DNA of 64,000 nucleotides, from the NCBI GenBank assembly GCA_963708895.1, contig CAVPUE010000002.1, forward strand, positions 682,001 to 746,000, given 5' to 3'. Of the stretch, positions 10,256-19,196 are shown piece by piece. This stretch comes from Bacillus_BD sp963708895. GTDB taxonomy: Bacteria; Bacillota; Bacilli; Bacillales; Cytobacillaceae. The stretch's first letter is position 1; each line of letters opens with the position of its first letter. A program made the translations under genes and the position numbers. Under the pieces are notes generated by a model. That model was not told the DNA's origin. It ran no database searches and saw only the letters and a program-made list of their open reading frames with translations.

Positions 10256-10741
10256 ATGACGGTAAAAAAGATTGTCATGTATCCAGCGGAAATTTTAGAG
10301 AAACCATGTAAACCAGTAACTGTTTTTAACCAAAAATTAAAAAAATTAATTAATGACATGTATGATACGATGATTGAATTTGATGGAGTCGGATTAGCTG
10401 CACCACAAGTGGGAGTAGATGAACAAATTGCGATTGTTGATATTGATGATGGAACAGGCATGATTGAACTAATCAACCCGGAAATTCTTGAAACAAAGGG
10501 TGAACAAACAGATGTTGAGGGTTGTTTAAGTTTTCCAGGATTATACGGTGAAGTGACTCGTCCCTATTATGTAAAAGTGAAGGCCATGAATCGAAAAGGA
10601 AAAACCAACATTATAGAAGCAGAAGGTTATCTTGCACGTGCGATTCAACATGAAATCGATCATTTACATGGAGTGTTATTCACTTCAAAGGTGACAAAGT
10701 ATATAAAGGAAGAAGAATTACAAGAGGTGGAAGAATCATGA
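10256..10741 (+). CDS. def: Peptide deformylase
   Basis: Def removes the N-formyl group from nascent proteins. This 161-residue form has all three metalloenzyme motifs: GVGLAAPQVG, EGCLSFPG (metal-binding Cys) and QHEIDHLHG (two His and the catalytic Glu). Start 10256 is preferred because AAAGGAGG lies 7 nt upstream; the upstream in-frame starts at 10214 and 10250 do not fit that site. Its stop overlaps fmt by ATGA, so the deformylation and formylation genes are translationally coupled. Confidence 0.95.
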   Translation: MTVKKIVMYPAEILEKPCKPVTVFNQKLKKLINDMYDTMIEFDGVGLAAPQVGVDEQIAIVDIDDGTGMIELINPEILETKGEQTDVEGCLSFPGLYGEVTRPYYVKVKAMNRKGKTNIIEAEGYLARAIQHEIDHLHGVLFTSKVTKYIKEEELQEVEES

Positions 10742-11682
10742 CGAAAATTATTTTTATGGGGACACCGGATTTTTCTGTACCCGTTTTAAGACAAATTATT
10801 GAGGATGGATATGATTGTATTGGTGTTGTGACGCAACCAGATCGACCTGTTGGGAGAAAAAAGGTCTTAACACCACCACCAGTGAAAGTAGAAGCTGAGA
10901 AGTTAGGAATCCCCGTGTTTCAGCCAGAAAGAATTAAACAGTCTGAAGAACTCCAAACGATTCTACAATTAAAACCGGATTTAATTGTGACAGCTGCCTT
11001 TGGTCAAATCTTGCCGCTTGAGCTACTAACAGCACCAAAGTTTGGATGTATTAATGTTCATGCTTCACTTCTACCAGAACTACGCGGGGGAGCTCCGATT
11101 CATTATGCAATCATCCAAGGAAAAGAAAAAACAGGCGTAACCATCATGTATATGGCGGAGAAATTGGATGCAGGAGATATTTTAACGAGTGTCGAAGTAC
11201 CCATTCTAGAAGATGATAATGTTGGAACCATGCATGATAAGCTTAGTGAAGCAGGTGCGAAACTGTTATCCGAAACGATTCCGAAACTTCTAAAAAACGA
11301 GCTAACACCAATTGTACAAGATGAAGAAAAGGCGACATTTGCTTCTAACATTCAACGAGAACAAGAAAAAGTCGATTGGACACAATCAGGAGAAGCAATA
11401 TATAACCATATTCGTGGTTTAAATCCGTGGCCAGTCGCATATACGCTTTTGAAAGGGACTGTATTAAAAATCTGGCAATCCAAGAAAATACCAAATGAAA
11501 ATAAAGCAGCTCCAGGAACAGTAGTTACTATTGAAGATGATGGCATCGTCATTGCTACAGGGAATGAAACTGCGATTAAAATAACAGAATTACAACCATC
11601 TGGGAAAAAAAGAATGTCTGCGGAACAATATTTAAGAGGGGCAGCATCTGATTTGACTACTGGTACCGTACTAGGGGAGTAA
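10738..11682 (+). CDS. fmt: Methionyl-tRNA formyltransferase
   Basis: Fmt transfers a formyl group from 10-formyl-tetrahydrofolate to initiator Met-tRNA. The 314-residue protein begins IIFMGTPDFSVPVL and has the catalytic signature NVHASLLPELRGGAPIH (about 106-122). A C-terminal OB-fold tRNA-binding domain contains GLNPWPVAYT. Length is normal. It overlaps def at ATGA and lies 1 bp before rsmB, in the conserved priA-def-fmt-rsmB order. Confidence 0.97.
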   Translation: MTKIIFMGTPDFSVPVLRQIIEDGYDCIGVVTQPDRPVGRKKVLTPPPVKVEAEKLGIPVFQPERIKQSEELQTILQLKPDLIVTAAFGQILPLELLTAPKFGCINVHASLLPELRGGAPIHYAIIQGKEKTGVTIMYMAEKLDAGDILTSVEVPILEDDNVGTMHDKLSEAGAKLLSETIPKLLKNELTPIVQDEEKATFASNIQREQEKVDWTQSGEAIYNHIRGLNPWPVAYTLLKGTVLKIWQSKKIPNENKAAPGTVVTIEDDGIVIATGNETAIKITELQPSGKKRMSAEQYLRGAASDLTTGTVLGE

Positions 11683-11683
11683 T

Positions 11684-13030
11684 ATGACTAAAATTCGTAA
11701 AAATGTTAGAGAAACAGCTCTTGATATTTTGGAAATGGTTGAAAAGAATCAATCTTATAGTAACTTACTTTTAAATCAATATATCAAGAAAAATCATTTA
11801 GATGGAAAAGATATTGGTTTGTTAACTGAATTAACCTATGGAACGATCCAAAGAAAAATGACACTTGATTATTACTTGTCCCCTTTTTTAAGCAAAAATA
11901 AAAAAATAGAGTCTTGGGTTTTACAATTGTTAAGGTTAACACTTTATCAAATGGTTTATCTTGATAAAATTCCAGACAGAGCGGCTATTTTTGAAGCGGT
12001 TGAAATCGCTAAAAAAAGAGGGCATAAAGGCATTTCAGGACTTGTAAATGGAATTATGCGAAGCATGCAAAGAGAAGGACTTCCATCTTTTGAGTCTATT
12101 GAAGATCCGATAGAAAGACTGTCGGTTGAAAAAAGCCATCCATATTGGCTTGTTAAAAGATGGATCGAGCAATTTGGCTATGATGAGACGTTGAAAATGT
12201 GCGAGTTAAATTTAACGGCACCGATTATGACGGCTAGGGTTAATACAACAAAAACGACAGTAGAACAATGTTTATCTCAATTAAGTGATGAAGGGTATCA
12301 AGTGGAAAAAAGTCAATTTATCCCTGAGGCCATTCATTGTTTAAAAGGCAATTTAGCTCATTCAAAAGCTTTTCAGGAAGGGGATTTAACGATACAGGAT
12401 GAGAGTTCCATGACTGTTGGGATAGCACTAGGAGTCGAAGAAAATCAAATCGTACTGGATGCATGCGCAGCTCCTGGCGGAAAATCCACTCATATTGCCG
12501 AAAAGTTAAATAAGACTGGACAAGTTATTTCATTAGATTTACATGATCATAAGGTGAAGCTTATTCGTGAAAATGCTTCAAGATTAGAACTTCCGAATAT
12601 TAAAGCTCAAACACTGGATAGTCGACAGGCCGGGGAGCATTTTGAAAAAGAAACCTTCGATCGGATTTTGTTAGACGCACCATGTTCTGGATTAGGTGTG
12701 GTTAGGAGAAAACCAGATATTAAATATACAAAAGCAGAAAATGATCTGTACCAGTTACAAAAGATTCAAAAAACGTTACTAGAATCGGTAGCTCCGTTAC
12801 TAAAAAAAGATGGTATTCTAATTTATAGTACCTGTACAATTGATCCGGTAGAAAATCAGTCCGTTATTGAAGAATTTATCGAGAACCATCCAGAATTTAT
12901 CCGTGATCCCCATTTAAGTGAACGTATGCCAGAGAATATTCGTTCATTTGTAAAGAATGGTGAAATTCAAATTTTACCGCAATATTTTAACTCAGATGGT
13001 TTTTATATCGCTAGTCTAAAAAAAGTATGA
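11684..13030 (+). CDS. rsmB: 16S rRNA (cytosine-967-C5)-methyltransferase RsmB
   Basis: This is a 448-residue SAM-dependent methyltransferase of 16S rRNA. The N-terminal NusB-like RNA-binding domain (about 1-135) begins NVRETALDILEMVEKNQSYS. The Rossmann domain contains DACAAPGGKSTHIAE (SAM site). LDAPCSGLGVVRRKPDIK and YSTCTIDPVENQSVI carry the two catalytic cysteines. In B. subtilis rlmN (yloN) follows rsmB; here prpC begins only 28 bp after the stop, so rlmN is missing at this position. Confidence 0.96.
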   Translation: MTKIRKNVRETALDILEMVEKNQSYSNLLLNQYIKKNHLDGKDIGLLTELTYGTIQRKMTLDYYLSPFLSKNKKIESWVLQLLRLTLYQMVYLDKIPDRAAIFEAVEIAKKRGHKGISGLVNGIMRSMQREGLPSFESIEDPIERLSVEKSHPYWLVKRWIEQFGYDETLKMCELNLTAPIMTARVNTTKTTVEQCLSQLSDEGYQVEKSQFIPEAIHCLKGNLAHSKAFQEGDLTIQDESSMTVGIALGVEENQIVLDACAAPGGKSTHIAEKLNKTGQVISLDLHDHKVKLIRENASRLELPNIKAQTLDSRQAGEHFEKETFDRILLDAPCSGLGVVRRKPDIKYTKAENDLYQLQKIQKTLLESVAPLLKKDGILIYSTCTIDPVENQSVIEEFIENHPEFIRDPHLSERMPENIRSFVKNGEIQILPQYFNSDGFYIASLKKV

Positions 13031-13057
13031 TGAATGATGGAAAAGGTGATTGATGGT

Positions 13058-13816
13058 ATGAAAGCAGTTTTTATGACAGATCGAGGGAAAGTAAGACAAC
13101 ATAATGAGGATAATGGTGGCGTTTTTTTAAATATGTCAGGGCAAAAAATCGCCATTGTTGCAGATGGAATGGGAGGACATCGTGCAGGTGATGTTGCAAG
13201 CCATTTAACGATTATGAAATTAAAAGAAAAATGGGAAGAAACGAATGGAATTGAGAGTGCAGAACAAGCTGAAAATTGGTTTAGGGAAAATATCAAGCTT
13301 GTCAATCTCGATGTGTTTCAACATGCTCAAAATCATCTAGAGTGTGAAGGGATGGGGACAACGATTGTAGCTGTCATCCTTACCGAATTATTTTCGACCA
13401 TTGCCCATATTGGTGATAGTCGATGCTATATTTTAAATGAGTCAGGCTTTTCCCAAATCACTGAAGATCATTCACTTGTCAATGAACTTGTCCGCACAGG
13501 GCAAATTTCAAAAGAAGATGCTGAAAACCATCCACGCAAAAATGTCTTGACTAGAGCATTAGGGACTGAAGTTTTTGTTGATATGGACATTAAAACCATC
13601 GTCTTTGAGGAAGGAGATTTTCTTCTTCTCTGTTCAGACGGGCTCTCTAATAAGGTTCATGAGCACGAAATGGCTAGTACCTTAAAAAGTGAAAAGACCA
13701 TTGAGGATAAAGCCGCTACACTCATTGATCTTGCAAATGAGTATGGTGGTGAAGATAATATTTCCCTCGTTATTATTGAATATTATCAAGATTCTATACC
13801 TGGTGATGCACAATGA
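13058..13816 (+). CDS. prpC: PP2C-type protein serine/threonine phosphatase PrpC
   Basis: PrpC dephosphorylates targets of the kinase PrkC, including PrkC itself and elongation factors. The PPM metal-binding motifs are present: DRGKVRQHNEDN, VADGMGGHRAGD, IAHIGDSRCY, LTRALG, CSDGLSN and GGEDNIS. Start 13058 is chosen because AAAGGTGAT lies 7-8 nt upstream and it gives 252 residues, close to the B. subtilis 254. Its stop overlaps prkC by ATGA, the standard phosphatase-kinase pair. Confidence 0.95.
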   Translation: MKAVFMTDRGKVRQHNEDNGGVFLNMSGQKIAIVADGMGGHRAGDVASHLTIMKLKEKWEETNGIESAEQAENWFRENIKLVNLDVFQHAQNHLECEGMGTTIVAVILTELFSTIAHIGDSRCYILNESGFSQITEDHSLVNELVRTGQISKEDAENHPRKNVLTRALGTEVFVDMDIKTIVFEEGDFLLLCSDGLSNKVHEHEMASTLKSEKTIEDKAATLIDLANEYGGEDNISLVIIEYYQDSIPGDAQ

Positions 13817-15784
13817 TGATTGGGAAAAGAATAAGCGGCCGCTATAAAATTTTAGAGATGATTGGCGGAGGTGGGATGGCAAATGTCTATTTAGCGCATG
13901 ATATGATTTTAGATAGAGATGTTGCTGTCAAAGTGTTGCGTCTAGACTTTGCTAATAGTGAGGAATTCATTCGAAGATTTCACCGTGAAGCACAATCTGC
14001 AACTAGTCTTGCTCATCCAAACATTGTTAGTATTTATGATGTTGGTGAAGAAGAATCTATTTATTATATTGTGATGGAACATGTAAATGGGCAAACCTTA
14101 AAACAATACATACAAACGAATTCACCTGTTCCAATTGAAGAGGCATTATTGATTATGGAACAGATTACGTCTGCCATTTCACATGCTCATCAAAATCACA
14201 TTATCCATAGAGATATCAAACCACAGAATATTCTACTTGACCAGAGAGGCAATGTTAAAATTACAGATTTCGGCATTGCCATGGCATTGAGTGCGACGAG
14301 CATCACGCAAACAAATTCTGTCCTAGGCTCTGTCCATTATTTATCGCCTGAACAAGCAAGGGGTGGAGTTGCCAATCATCAATCGGATATTTATTCACTT
14401 GGGATTGTCATGTTTGAATTATTGACTGGTCGATTACCTTTTTCAGGTGAATCTGCTGTTTCGATTGCCTTAAAACATCTACAATCTGAAACACCATCAT
14501 TACGAAGGTGGAATCCAAATATTCCTCAAAGTGTGGAAAATATTGTATTAAAGGCAACAGCCAAAGATCCATTTCATCGTTATGAAAGTGTCGAAGCTAT
14601 GGAGGCAGACATTCGAACTTCATTGGACCCGAGTCGTGCTGATGAACCTAAATTTACGATTCCCTTTGATGATGATATGACAAAGGCGATTCCTGTCATA
14701 ACAGAAGATAAACCATTTTCAAATTTAGATGAAACGATTATCCATGAAAATGATATTAAAAAAGCAGCCTGATGTCGTGGATAAAGAACCTGATTTTAAA
14801 GTAAAAGAGAAAAAGAAAAGTAAAAAGGTTCCTATTATTTTAACTATTGTCATAAGTATCTTATCATCTTAATCATTTTATTGTTAACTTTATTACCCTC
14901 ACTTCTAACTCCTAAAGATATTGAAGTACCTGATGTTTCTGGTATGTCTTTGGATCAAGCGGTCACTGAGCTGATCAACGCTGGATTTGTTGTAGGTGAA
15001 ACGATGCAAATCAGTCATGAAGAGATTGAAGAAGGTGATGTGGTAAGAACGGATCCTAAAGTGGGTAGGATGGCTAAAGAAGGTTCTGAAGTTAATATTT
15101 ATGAGAGTACAGGAAAACCTACTTTTAAGCTATTAGACTACACAAATCGAAATCTTGATGATGTACTAGCTTTATTAAACAATAAAGATTTTAAAGATAT
15201 TAAGATAGTCAAAGTTAATAACGACGCTTCTTCTGGAACGATTTTAGAACAGAACTATCGTGAAGGGGAAGAAGTTATTCCTGAAGAAACGATTTTAGAA
15301 TTTAGGGTTAGTATTGGACCTGAATTAATCATCGTGAAGGATTTAACAGGGTATTCTCCTTTAAGCATTCAAGATTATGCTGAGGAAAAGGGGTTAATCG
15401 CAGATGTTTCACAAAAACAATACCATGAGAGTATTCCTGAGGGATCAGTCATTTCGCAAGATCCTGAACCTGACACAGAAGTAGAAAAAGGAACGAAAAT
15501 TACAGTGGTTTTTTCGAAGGGACCAGAGGAACTTCCTCCAAAAGAAGTCAGTAGGCAAGTTCCAATACCATATGACCCTCTAGGTTGAGGGTACTCCGCA
15601 AATCGTACGTATCTCTGTGGGTGATATGAATAATGATATATCAGTACCAGCTTATGAGTATGAGATTACTCAAAATGAAACGAAAGAGATTAAATTAATC
15701 ATAGCACCAGATACAAAAGCAAGTTATCAAGTAACAGTTGATGATAAAGTTGTATTATCTGAATCAGTAAGTTATCCAGAATAA
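13813..15784 (+). pseudogene. prkC: Serine/threonine protein kinase PrkC with PASTA repeats, broken by three single-base indels
   Basis: PrkC is a membrane kinase that senses muropeptides through extracellular PASTA domains and acts in germination and stationary phase. The kinase domain is intact (GGGGMANVY, HRDIKPQN, DFGIA, SVHYLSPEQARGG). An apparent extra A in a run of six near 14757 causes a stop at 14772. A missing base near 14863, in the membrane helix, restores the frame. Three PASTA repeats follow (about 14900-15530), then an extra T near 15585 gives a stop at 15588. The last C-terminal domain ends at 15784. Corrected length is about 656 residues, against 648 in B. subtilis. Sequence error is likelier than decay. 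Confidence 0.88.
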
Positions 15785-15816
15785 GCAACTGGAAATTTAG
15801 TATAGGGAGCGTTGCT

Positions 15817-16698
15817 ATGCCTGAAGGAAAGATTGTGAAGGCGTTGAGTGGTTTTTACTATGTATTGAGCGAAACACAAGTCATTCAATGTAGAAGTAGA
15901 GGGGTTTTTCGGAAAAATAAAGTAAACCCATTAGTTGGGGATGAAGTTATTTTTCAAGCTGAAAATGATTTAGAAGGGTATATACTGGAAGTAAAGGAAC
16001 GAAAAAATAGCCTCGTTAGGCCTCCTGTTGCAAATGTTGATCAAGCTATTTTGGTGTTTTCTGCAACAGAGCCTGATTTTAGCACAGCTCTGTTAGATCG
16101 TTTTCTCGTTTTAATCGAATTTAATCAAATTCGACCGATAATCTGTATTACAAAAATAGATTTATTGACGGAAGCTGAGAAACAATCTCTGGAGCAAGTC
16201 GTCCAGGATTATGAAAGAGCAGAATATGACGTTATCTTAACTTCATCAGAAACGGATGAAGGATTGGAAGAGCTAATACCATTTTTGAATGGTGTGATCA
16301 CCGTTTTTGCAGGGCAATCAGGTGTAGGAAAGTCATCTCTATTAAATGCGTTGCGCCCAGATTTAGAATTAAAAACAGACCAAATTTCCAATCATCTTGG
16401 TCGAGGAAAACATACGACAAGACATGTTGAATTAATTCCAATCGGAGATGGCCTTGTGGCGGATACACCTGGGTTTAGTTCATTAGAATTCACTGATATT
16501 GAACAAGAGGATTTAAACAATTGTTTTCCGGAAATTCGCAAGTTAAGTGAAGCATGTAAATTCAGAGGCTGCCTGCACTTAGCAGAACCTAAATGTGCCG
16601 TAAAAAAGGGATTGGAGAATGGGGAAGTTCCTTCTTTTCGATATCAACATTACAAAGAATTTTTAGAAGAAATAAAAGATAGAAAGCCGAGGTATTAA
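15817..16698 (+). CDS. rsgA: Ribosome small subunit-dependent GTPase RsgA (CpgA/YloQ)
   Basis: RsgA is a GTPase that checks late 30S subunit assembly. The 293-residue protein has an N-terminal OB fold (about 1-65) and a circularly permuted GTPase domain: G4 TKIDL comes first, then G1 GQSGVGKSSLLN and G3 DTPGFS. A C-terminal zinc motif has Cys and His ligands in CKFRGCLHLAEPKCAVKKG. In B. subtilis CpgA is a PrkC substrate, which suits its place right after prpC-prkC. Stop is 1 bp before rpe. Confidence 0.96.
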   Translation: MPEGKIVKALSGFYYVLSETQVIQCRSRGVFRKNKVNPLVGDEVIFQAENDLEGYILEVKERKNSLVRPPVANVDQAILVFSATEPDFSTALLDRFLVLIEFNQIRPIICITKIDLLTEAEKQSLEQVVQDYERAEYDVILTSSETDEGLEELIPFLNGVITVFAGQSGVGKSSLLNALRPDLELKTDQISNHLGRGKHTTRHVELIPIGDGLVADTPGFSSLEFTDIEQEDLNNCFPEIRKLSEACKFRGCLHLAEPKCAVKKGLENGEVPSFRYQHYKEFLEEIKDRKPRY

Positions 16699-16699
16699 T

Positions 16700-17344
16700 A
16701 TGGTTAAAATAGCACCTTCGATATTATCTGCAGACTTTTCAAAATTAGGTGAAGAGATTAGTGATGTAGAAAAAGGCGGGGCAGAATTGATTCATGTGGA
16801 TGTCATGGATGGTCATTTTGTACCAAACATTACGATTGGTCCACTCGTAGTTGAAAGTATTAGACCGATTACCAAGTTACCTTTGGATGTCCACTTAATG
16901 ATTGAAAATCCTGATCAATATATTGAGTCATTTGCAAAGGCAGGTGCGGATTATATTACTGTACATGTAGAAGCCTGTCGCCACCTTCATCGTACGATTC
17001 AATTAATTAAATCATTTGGAGTCAAAGCTGGAGTTGTACTAAATCCAGCAACACCTGTACAGTTGATTGAACCGATACTCGAGGAACTGGATATCGTGTT
17101 ATTAATGTCTGTGAATCCTGGCTTTGGTGGTCAAAAGTTTATTCCATCGGTATTAAATAAAATAAAGCAAGTAAGAGATCTTGCAAAACAAAAAGGTGTA
17201 CAACTGGAAATCGAAGTAGATGGTGGTGTAAATGAACAAACGGCGAGGCTTTGCATTGAAGCAGGCGCTACGATCTTAGTAGCAGGTTCAGCTGTTTATA
17301 ATCAAGAAGATCGTGGCAAAGCGATTTCTATATTAAAGGGATAA
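16700..17344 (+). CDS. rpe: Ribulose-phosphate 3-epimerase
   Basis: Rpe interconverts ribulose-5-phosphate and xylulose-5-phosphate in the pentose phosphate pathway. The 214-residue TIM barrel has KIAPSILSADFSKLGEE, HVDVMDGHFVPN (metal-binding His and Asp), DVHLMIENP, MSVNPGFGGQKF and EVDGGVN. It follows rsgA by one base and ends at a terminator before a repeat element. Confidence 0.97.
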   Translation: MVKIAPSILSADFSKLGEEISDVEKGGAELIHVDVMDGHFVPNITIGPLVVESIRPITKLPLDVHLMIENPDQYIESFAKAGADYITVHVEACRHLHRTIQLIKSFGVKAGVVLNPATPVQLIEPILEELDIVLLMSVNPGFGGQKFIPSVLNKIKQVRDLAKQKGVQLEIEVDGGVNEQTARLCIEAGATILVAGSAVYNQEDRGKAISILKG

Positions 17345-17350
17345 GTCATA

Positions 17351-17382
17351 AAAGAAGTCAGCAGCCGTCTGCGGCTTCTTTT
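17351..17382 (+). terminator. Terminator after rpe
   Basis: AAAGAAG and CTTCTTT pair on the outside and GCAG with CTGC inside, around a CCGT loop and a small internal loop. The 3' arm runs into TTTT. It lies directly after the rpe stop. Confidence 0.7.
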
Positions 17383-17391
17383 CATTTAAGA

Positions 17392-17578
17392 AAGGCTGTT
17401 TTCGTAAAGTTTGTTGTTAAAATCCAAAAGCCGATTTTAACGTAGTAATAGCTATTTTGCGCATTCGTATTAAGTTTGCAGCTCTTTTCTCAAAAATAGT
17501 AAGCTATTTCAACATGAAAACAATGACAATTAGCTTTTTCTCCTCTCTAAAAGCAACAAGGTTTGAGAAAAGAGCCTT
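17392..17578. repeat. MITE-like intergenic repeat, full copy (upstream of thiN)
   Basis: This 187-bp element has imperfect terminal inverted repeats of about 25 bp: AAGGCTGTTTTCGTAAAG at the left and, in reverse complement, AAGGCTCTTTTCTCAAAC at the right. Inside are a perfect 9-bp hairpin (GTTAAAATC/GATTTTAAC) and AATAGCTATT-type inverted segments. Its left part recurs at 18260-18370. No coding potential is visible. This is what a non-autonomous transposon-derived or regulatory intergenic repeat looks like; the family was not recognised. Confidence 0.75.
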
Positions 17579-17595
17579 AAGAAAAGAGGAAATTC

Positions 17596-18243
17596 ATGAT
17601 TATACATATTTTAGCTGGGGGTCCGGTTGAATTACTTCCGGATTTCAATTTATATTGCAATGAAAAAATTACCTGGGTTGGTGTTGACCGAGGAGTTTAT
17701 ACGTTATTAGAAGCAGGAATCAAACCGAGTATTGCTCTTGGTGACTTTGATTCTGTTACAGAAGAAGAATTTCAAATCATTGAAAAAGAAGTCGATCAAT
17801 TATTTCGATTTTCACCTGAAAAAGATGAGACAGATATGGAACTTGCTTTAAGCTGGGCTCTAAAAAAAATGCCGGAAAAGATTAGAATTTTTGGGGCAAC
17901 AGGTGGTCGTTTGGATCATATGTTTGGAAATATTCAATTACTGATTCAGGCTAATAAAAATAAGAACGATGTTGAAATAGAACTAATTGATCGCCAAAAT
18001 ATTATTTTTTTGAAGTCGCCAGGGACATATCGATTACAGAAAATCACAGATAAAAAATATATTTCTTTTATACCAATCTCAGCTGAAGTAAAGGGTCTTA
18101 CTTTAAACGGATTCAAATACCCATTGACTGAATGTCATATTTCGCTCGGATCGACACTATGTATTAGTAATGAGCTTCTTATCGATAATGGTACTTTTTC
18201 TTTTTCGGAAGGCATATTAATGATAATAAGAAGCACTGATTAA
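17596..18243 (+). CDS. thiN: Thiamine pyrophosphokinase
   Basis: ThiN transfers pyrophosphate from ATP to thiamine to make thiamine diphosphate. The 215-residue protein has VDRGVYTLLEAGIKPSIALG followed by DFDSV, then SPEKDETDMELAL and GATGGRLDHMFGNIQLL, the family's acidic and glycine motifs. The start follows AGAGGAAA. A repeat element ends 18 bp upstream of the start and a second, shorter copy begins 17 bp downstream of the stop, so thiN is boxed in by these repeats while keeping the conserved rpe-thiN-spoVM order. Confidence 0.94.
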   Translation: MIIHILAGGPVELLPDFNLYCNEKITWVGVDRGVYTLLEAGIKPSIALGDFDSVTEEEFQIIEKEVDQLFRFSPEKDETDMELALSWALKKMPEKIRIFGATGGRLDHMFGNIQLLIQANKNKNDVEIELIDRQNIIFLKSPGTYRLQKITDKKYISFIPISAEVKGLTLNGFKYPLTECHISLGSTLCISNELLIDNGTFSFSEGILMIIRSTD

Positions 18244-18259
18244 TTTGCTTATATTATAG

Positions 18260-18370
18260 AGGCTGTTTTCGTAAAGTTTGTTGTTAAAATCCAAAGACCG
18301 ATTTTAACATAGTAATAAGTTATTTTGTGCATTCGTATTAAATTTGTAGCTCTTTTCTCAAAAAGAGCCT
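18260..18370. repeat. MITE-like intergenic repeat, internally deleted copy (downstream of thiN)
   Basis: Same orientation as the copy at 17392-17578 and very similar over the first 100 bp, including the GTTAAAATC/GATTTTAAC hairpin. It then lacks roughly 76 bp of the right half and closes with the terminal AAAAGAGCCT. The join falls at the shared run of A residues (CTCAAAAA to GAAAAGAGCC), suggesting a short-homology deletion. Confidence 0.72.
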
Positions 18371-18480
18371 ATATAAAAGTACTTATTTCTCATATTTGAA
18401 TAGTATATATATGGTGAAGGAACTGCAAATGCCAATGGTGATTAAACGATATTTGTGGATCTCGAGGAGGGACATAATAA

Positions 18481-18573
18481 ATGAGATTTTATACAATTAA
18501 ATTACCGAAATTTTTAGGCGGAATTGTCCGGGCAATGTTAGGATCTTTAAAAAAGAATCAATTAACCGTTTAG
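18481..18573 (+). CDS. spoVM: Stage V sporulation protein M
   Basis: This is a 30-codon gene. SpoVM is an amphipathic helix that recognises the convex forespore membrane and anchors the coat ATPase SpoIVA. MRFYTIKLPKFLGGIVRAML is nearly identical to the B. subtilis peptide of 26 residues; the tail here (GSLKKNQLTV) is four residues longer. GAGGAGGGA lies about 9 nt before the ATG. Its place between thiN and rpmB is conserved. The B. subtilis gene depends on sigma-E; a TCATATT upstream could be a -35 but I see no clear -10. Confidence 0.95.
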   Translation: MRFYTIKLPKFLGGIVRAMLGSLKKNQLTV

Positions 18574-18595
18574 ATTAGAAACGGCTATAAAATTA

Positions 18596-18629
18596 AAATG
18601 CACTCATATGTAGAGGAGTGCATTTTTTT
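18596..18629 (+). terminator. Terminator after spoVM
   Basis: AAATGCACTC and GAGTGCATTT form a 10-bp stem around a loop of about 10 nt, followed by a run of T residues. Confidence 0.85.
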
Positions 18630-18666
18630 ATATATCCATAATCGGGTATAAAAGGCAAAAGAGTAC

Positions 18667-18692
18667 AAAAAATGACGTCCTTATCGGACGCC
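18667..18692 (-). terminator. Terminator of rpmB (minus strand)
   Basis: Read on the minus strand, GCGTCC and GGACGT pair around GATAA, followed by CATTTTTTG. It lies just past the rpmB stop and converges with the spoVM terminator. Confidence 0.65.
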
Positions 18693-18699
18693 AATCTTG

Positions 18700-18888
18700 T
18701 TATACTCGTTCAACTTTACCAGACTTTAAAGCTCTTGCTGAAACCCAAACACGTTTAGGTTTTCCATTAACAAGAATACGAACTTTTTGAAGGTTTGCAC
18801 CCCATGTACGTTTATTAGCGTTCATAGCATGAGAACGTGCATTACCTGTAGTTGTTTTTTTACCAGTTACAACACATTTACGTGGCAT
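18700..18888 (-). CDS. rpmB: 50S ribosomal protein L28
   Basis: This 62-residue ribosomal protein begins MPRKCVVTGKKTTTGNARSH, the bacterial L28 signature, and contains NANKRTWGANLQKVRI. Start 18888 follows AAGGAGGG on the minus strand. It is the only minus-strand gene in the window apart from rqcH, an orientation also seen in B. subtilis between spoVM and yloU. Only the C of the CxxC zinc pair at residue 5 is visible, so this looks like a zinc-free form. Confidence 0.96.
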   Translation of the reverse strand: MPRKCVVTGKKTTTGNARSHAMNANKRTWGANLQKVRILVNGKPKRVWVSARALKSGKVERV

Positions 18889-19026
18889 TATTTTCCCTCC
18901 TTGCTGCAAAAACTGAAAACTGAATTCAGTTCAGTTACATGTTAGATCAGATTTAAGAATCTGTGTGTGTTTAAATGAGAAAAACAGCATAAATACGTTT
19001 TTCGTCCATTAAAAATATACCTTAAT

Positions 19027-19055
19027 AATTTATCACACAAAGTTGACGAATGCAA
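19027..19055 (-). promoter_or_regulatory. Possible rpmB promoter
   Basis: On the minus strand TTGCAT is followed after 17 nt by TAAATT, about 140 nt before the rpmB start. The leader between them contains a 12-bp palindrome (ACTGAATTCAGT) at about 18921-18937. Both hexamers are partial matches. Confidence 0.4.
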
Positions 19056-19196
19056 TATAAATCAAAAACTGATTCAATATTCTAGAGAAGTTAATACTAT
19101 GAATATTAGTACATCATAAGAATAACTTTTAAAATCGACTTCGTTATAGTAAAATGTCAGTAGTCAAGGAGCAATTTCCAAAAGGGGGAGTTACTT

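Noticed and set aside
14750..14880. Programmed frameshifting in prkC
   Set aside because: Two opposite shifts about 100 nt apart, neither with a stimulatory structure or canonical slippery heptamer, plus similar indels in unrelated genes, make error simpler.
17392..17578. Repeat element as a simple double terminator
   Set aside because: The terminal inverted repeats span 187 bp and recur at 18260-18370, which a terminator does not explain; a true terminator lies just before it at 17351.
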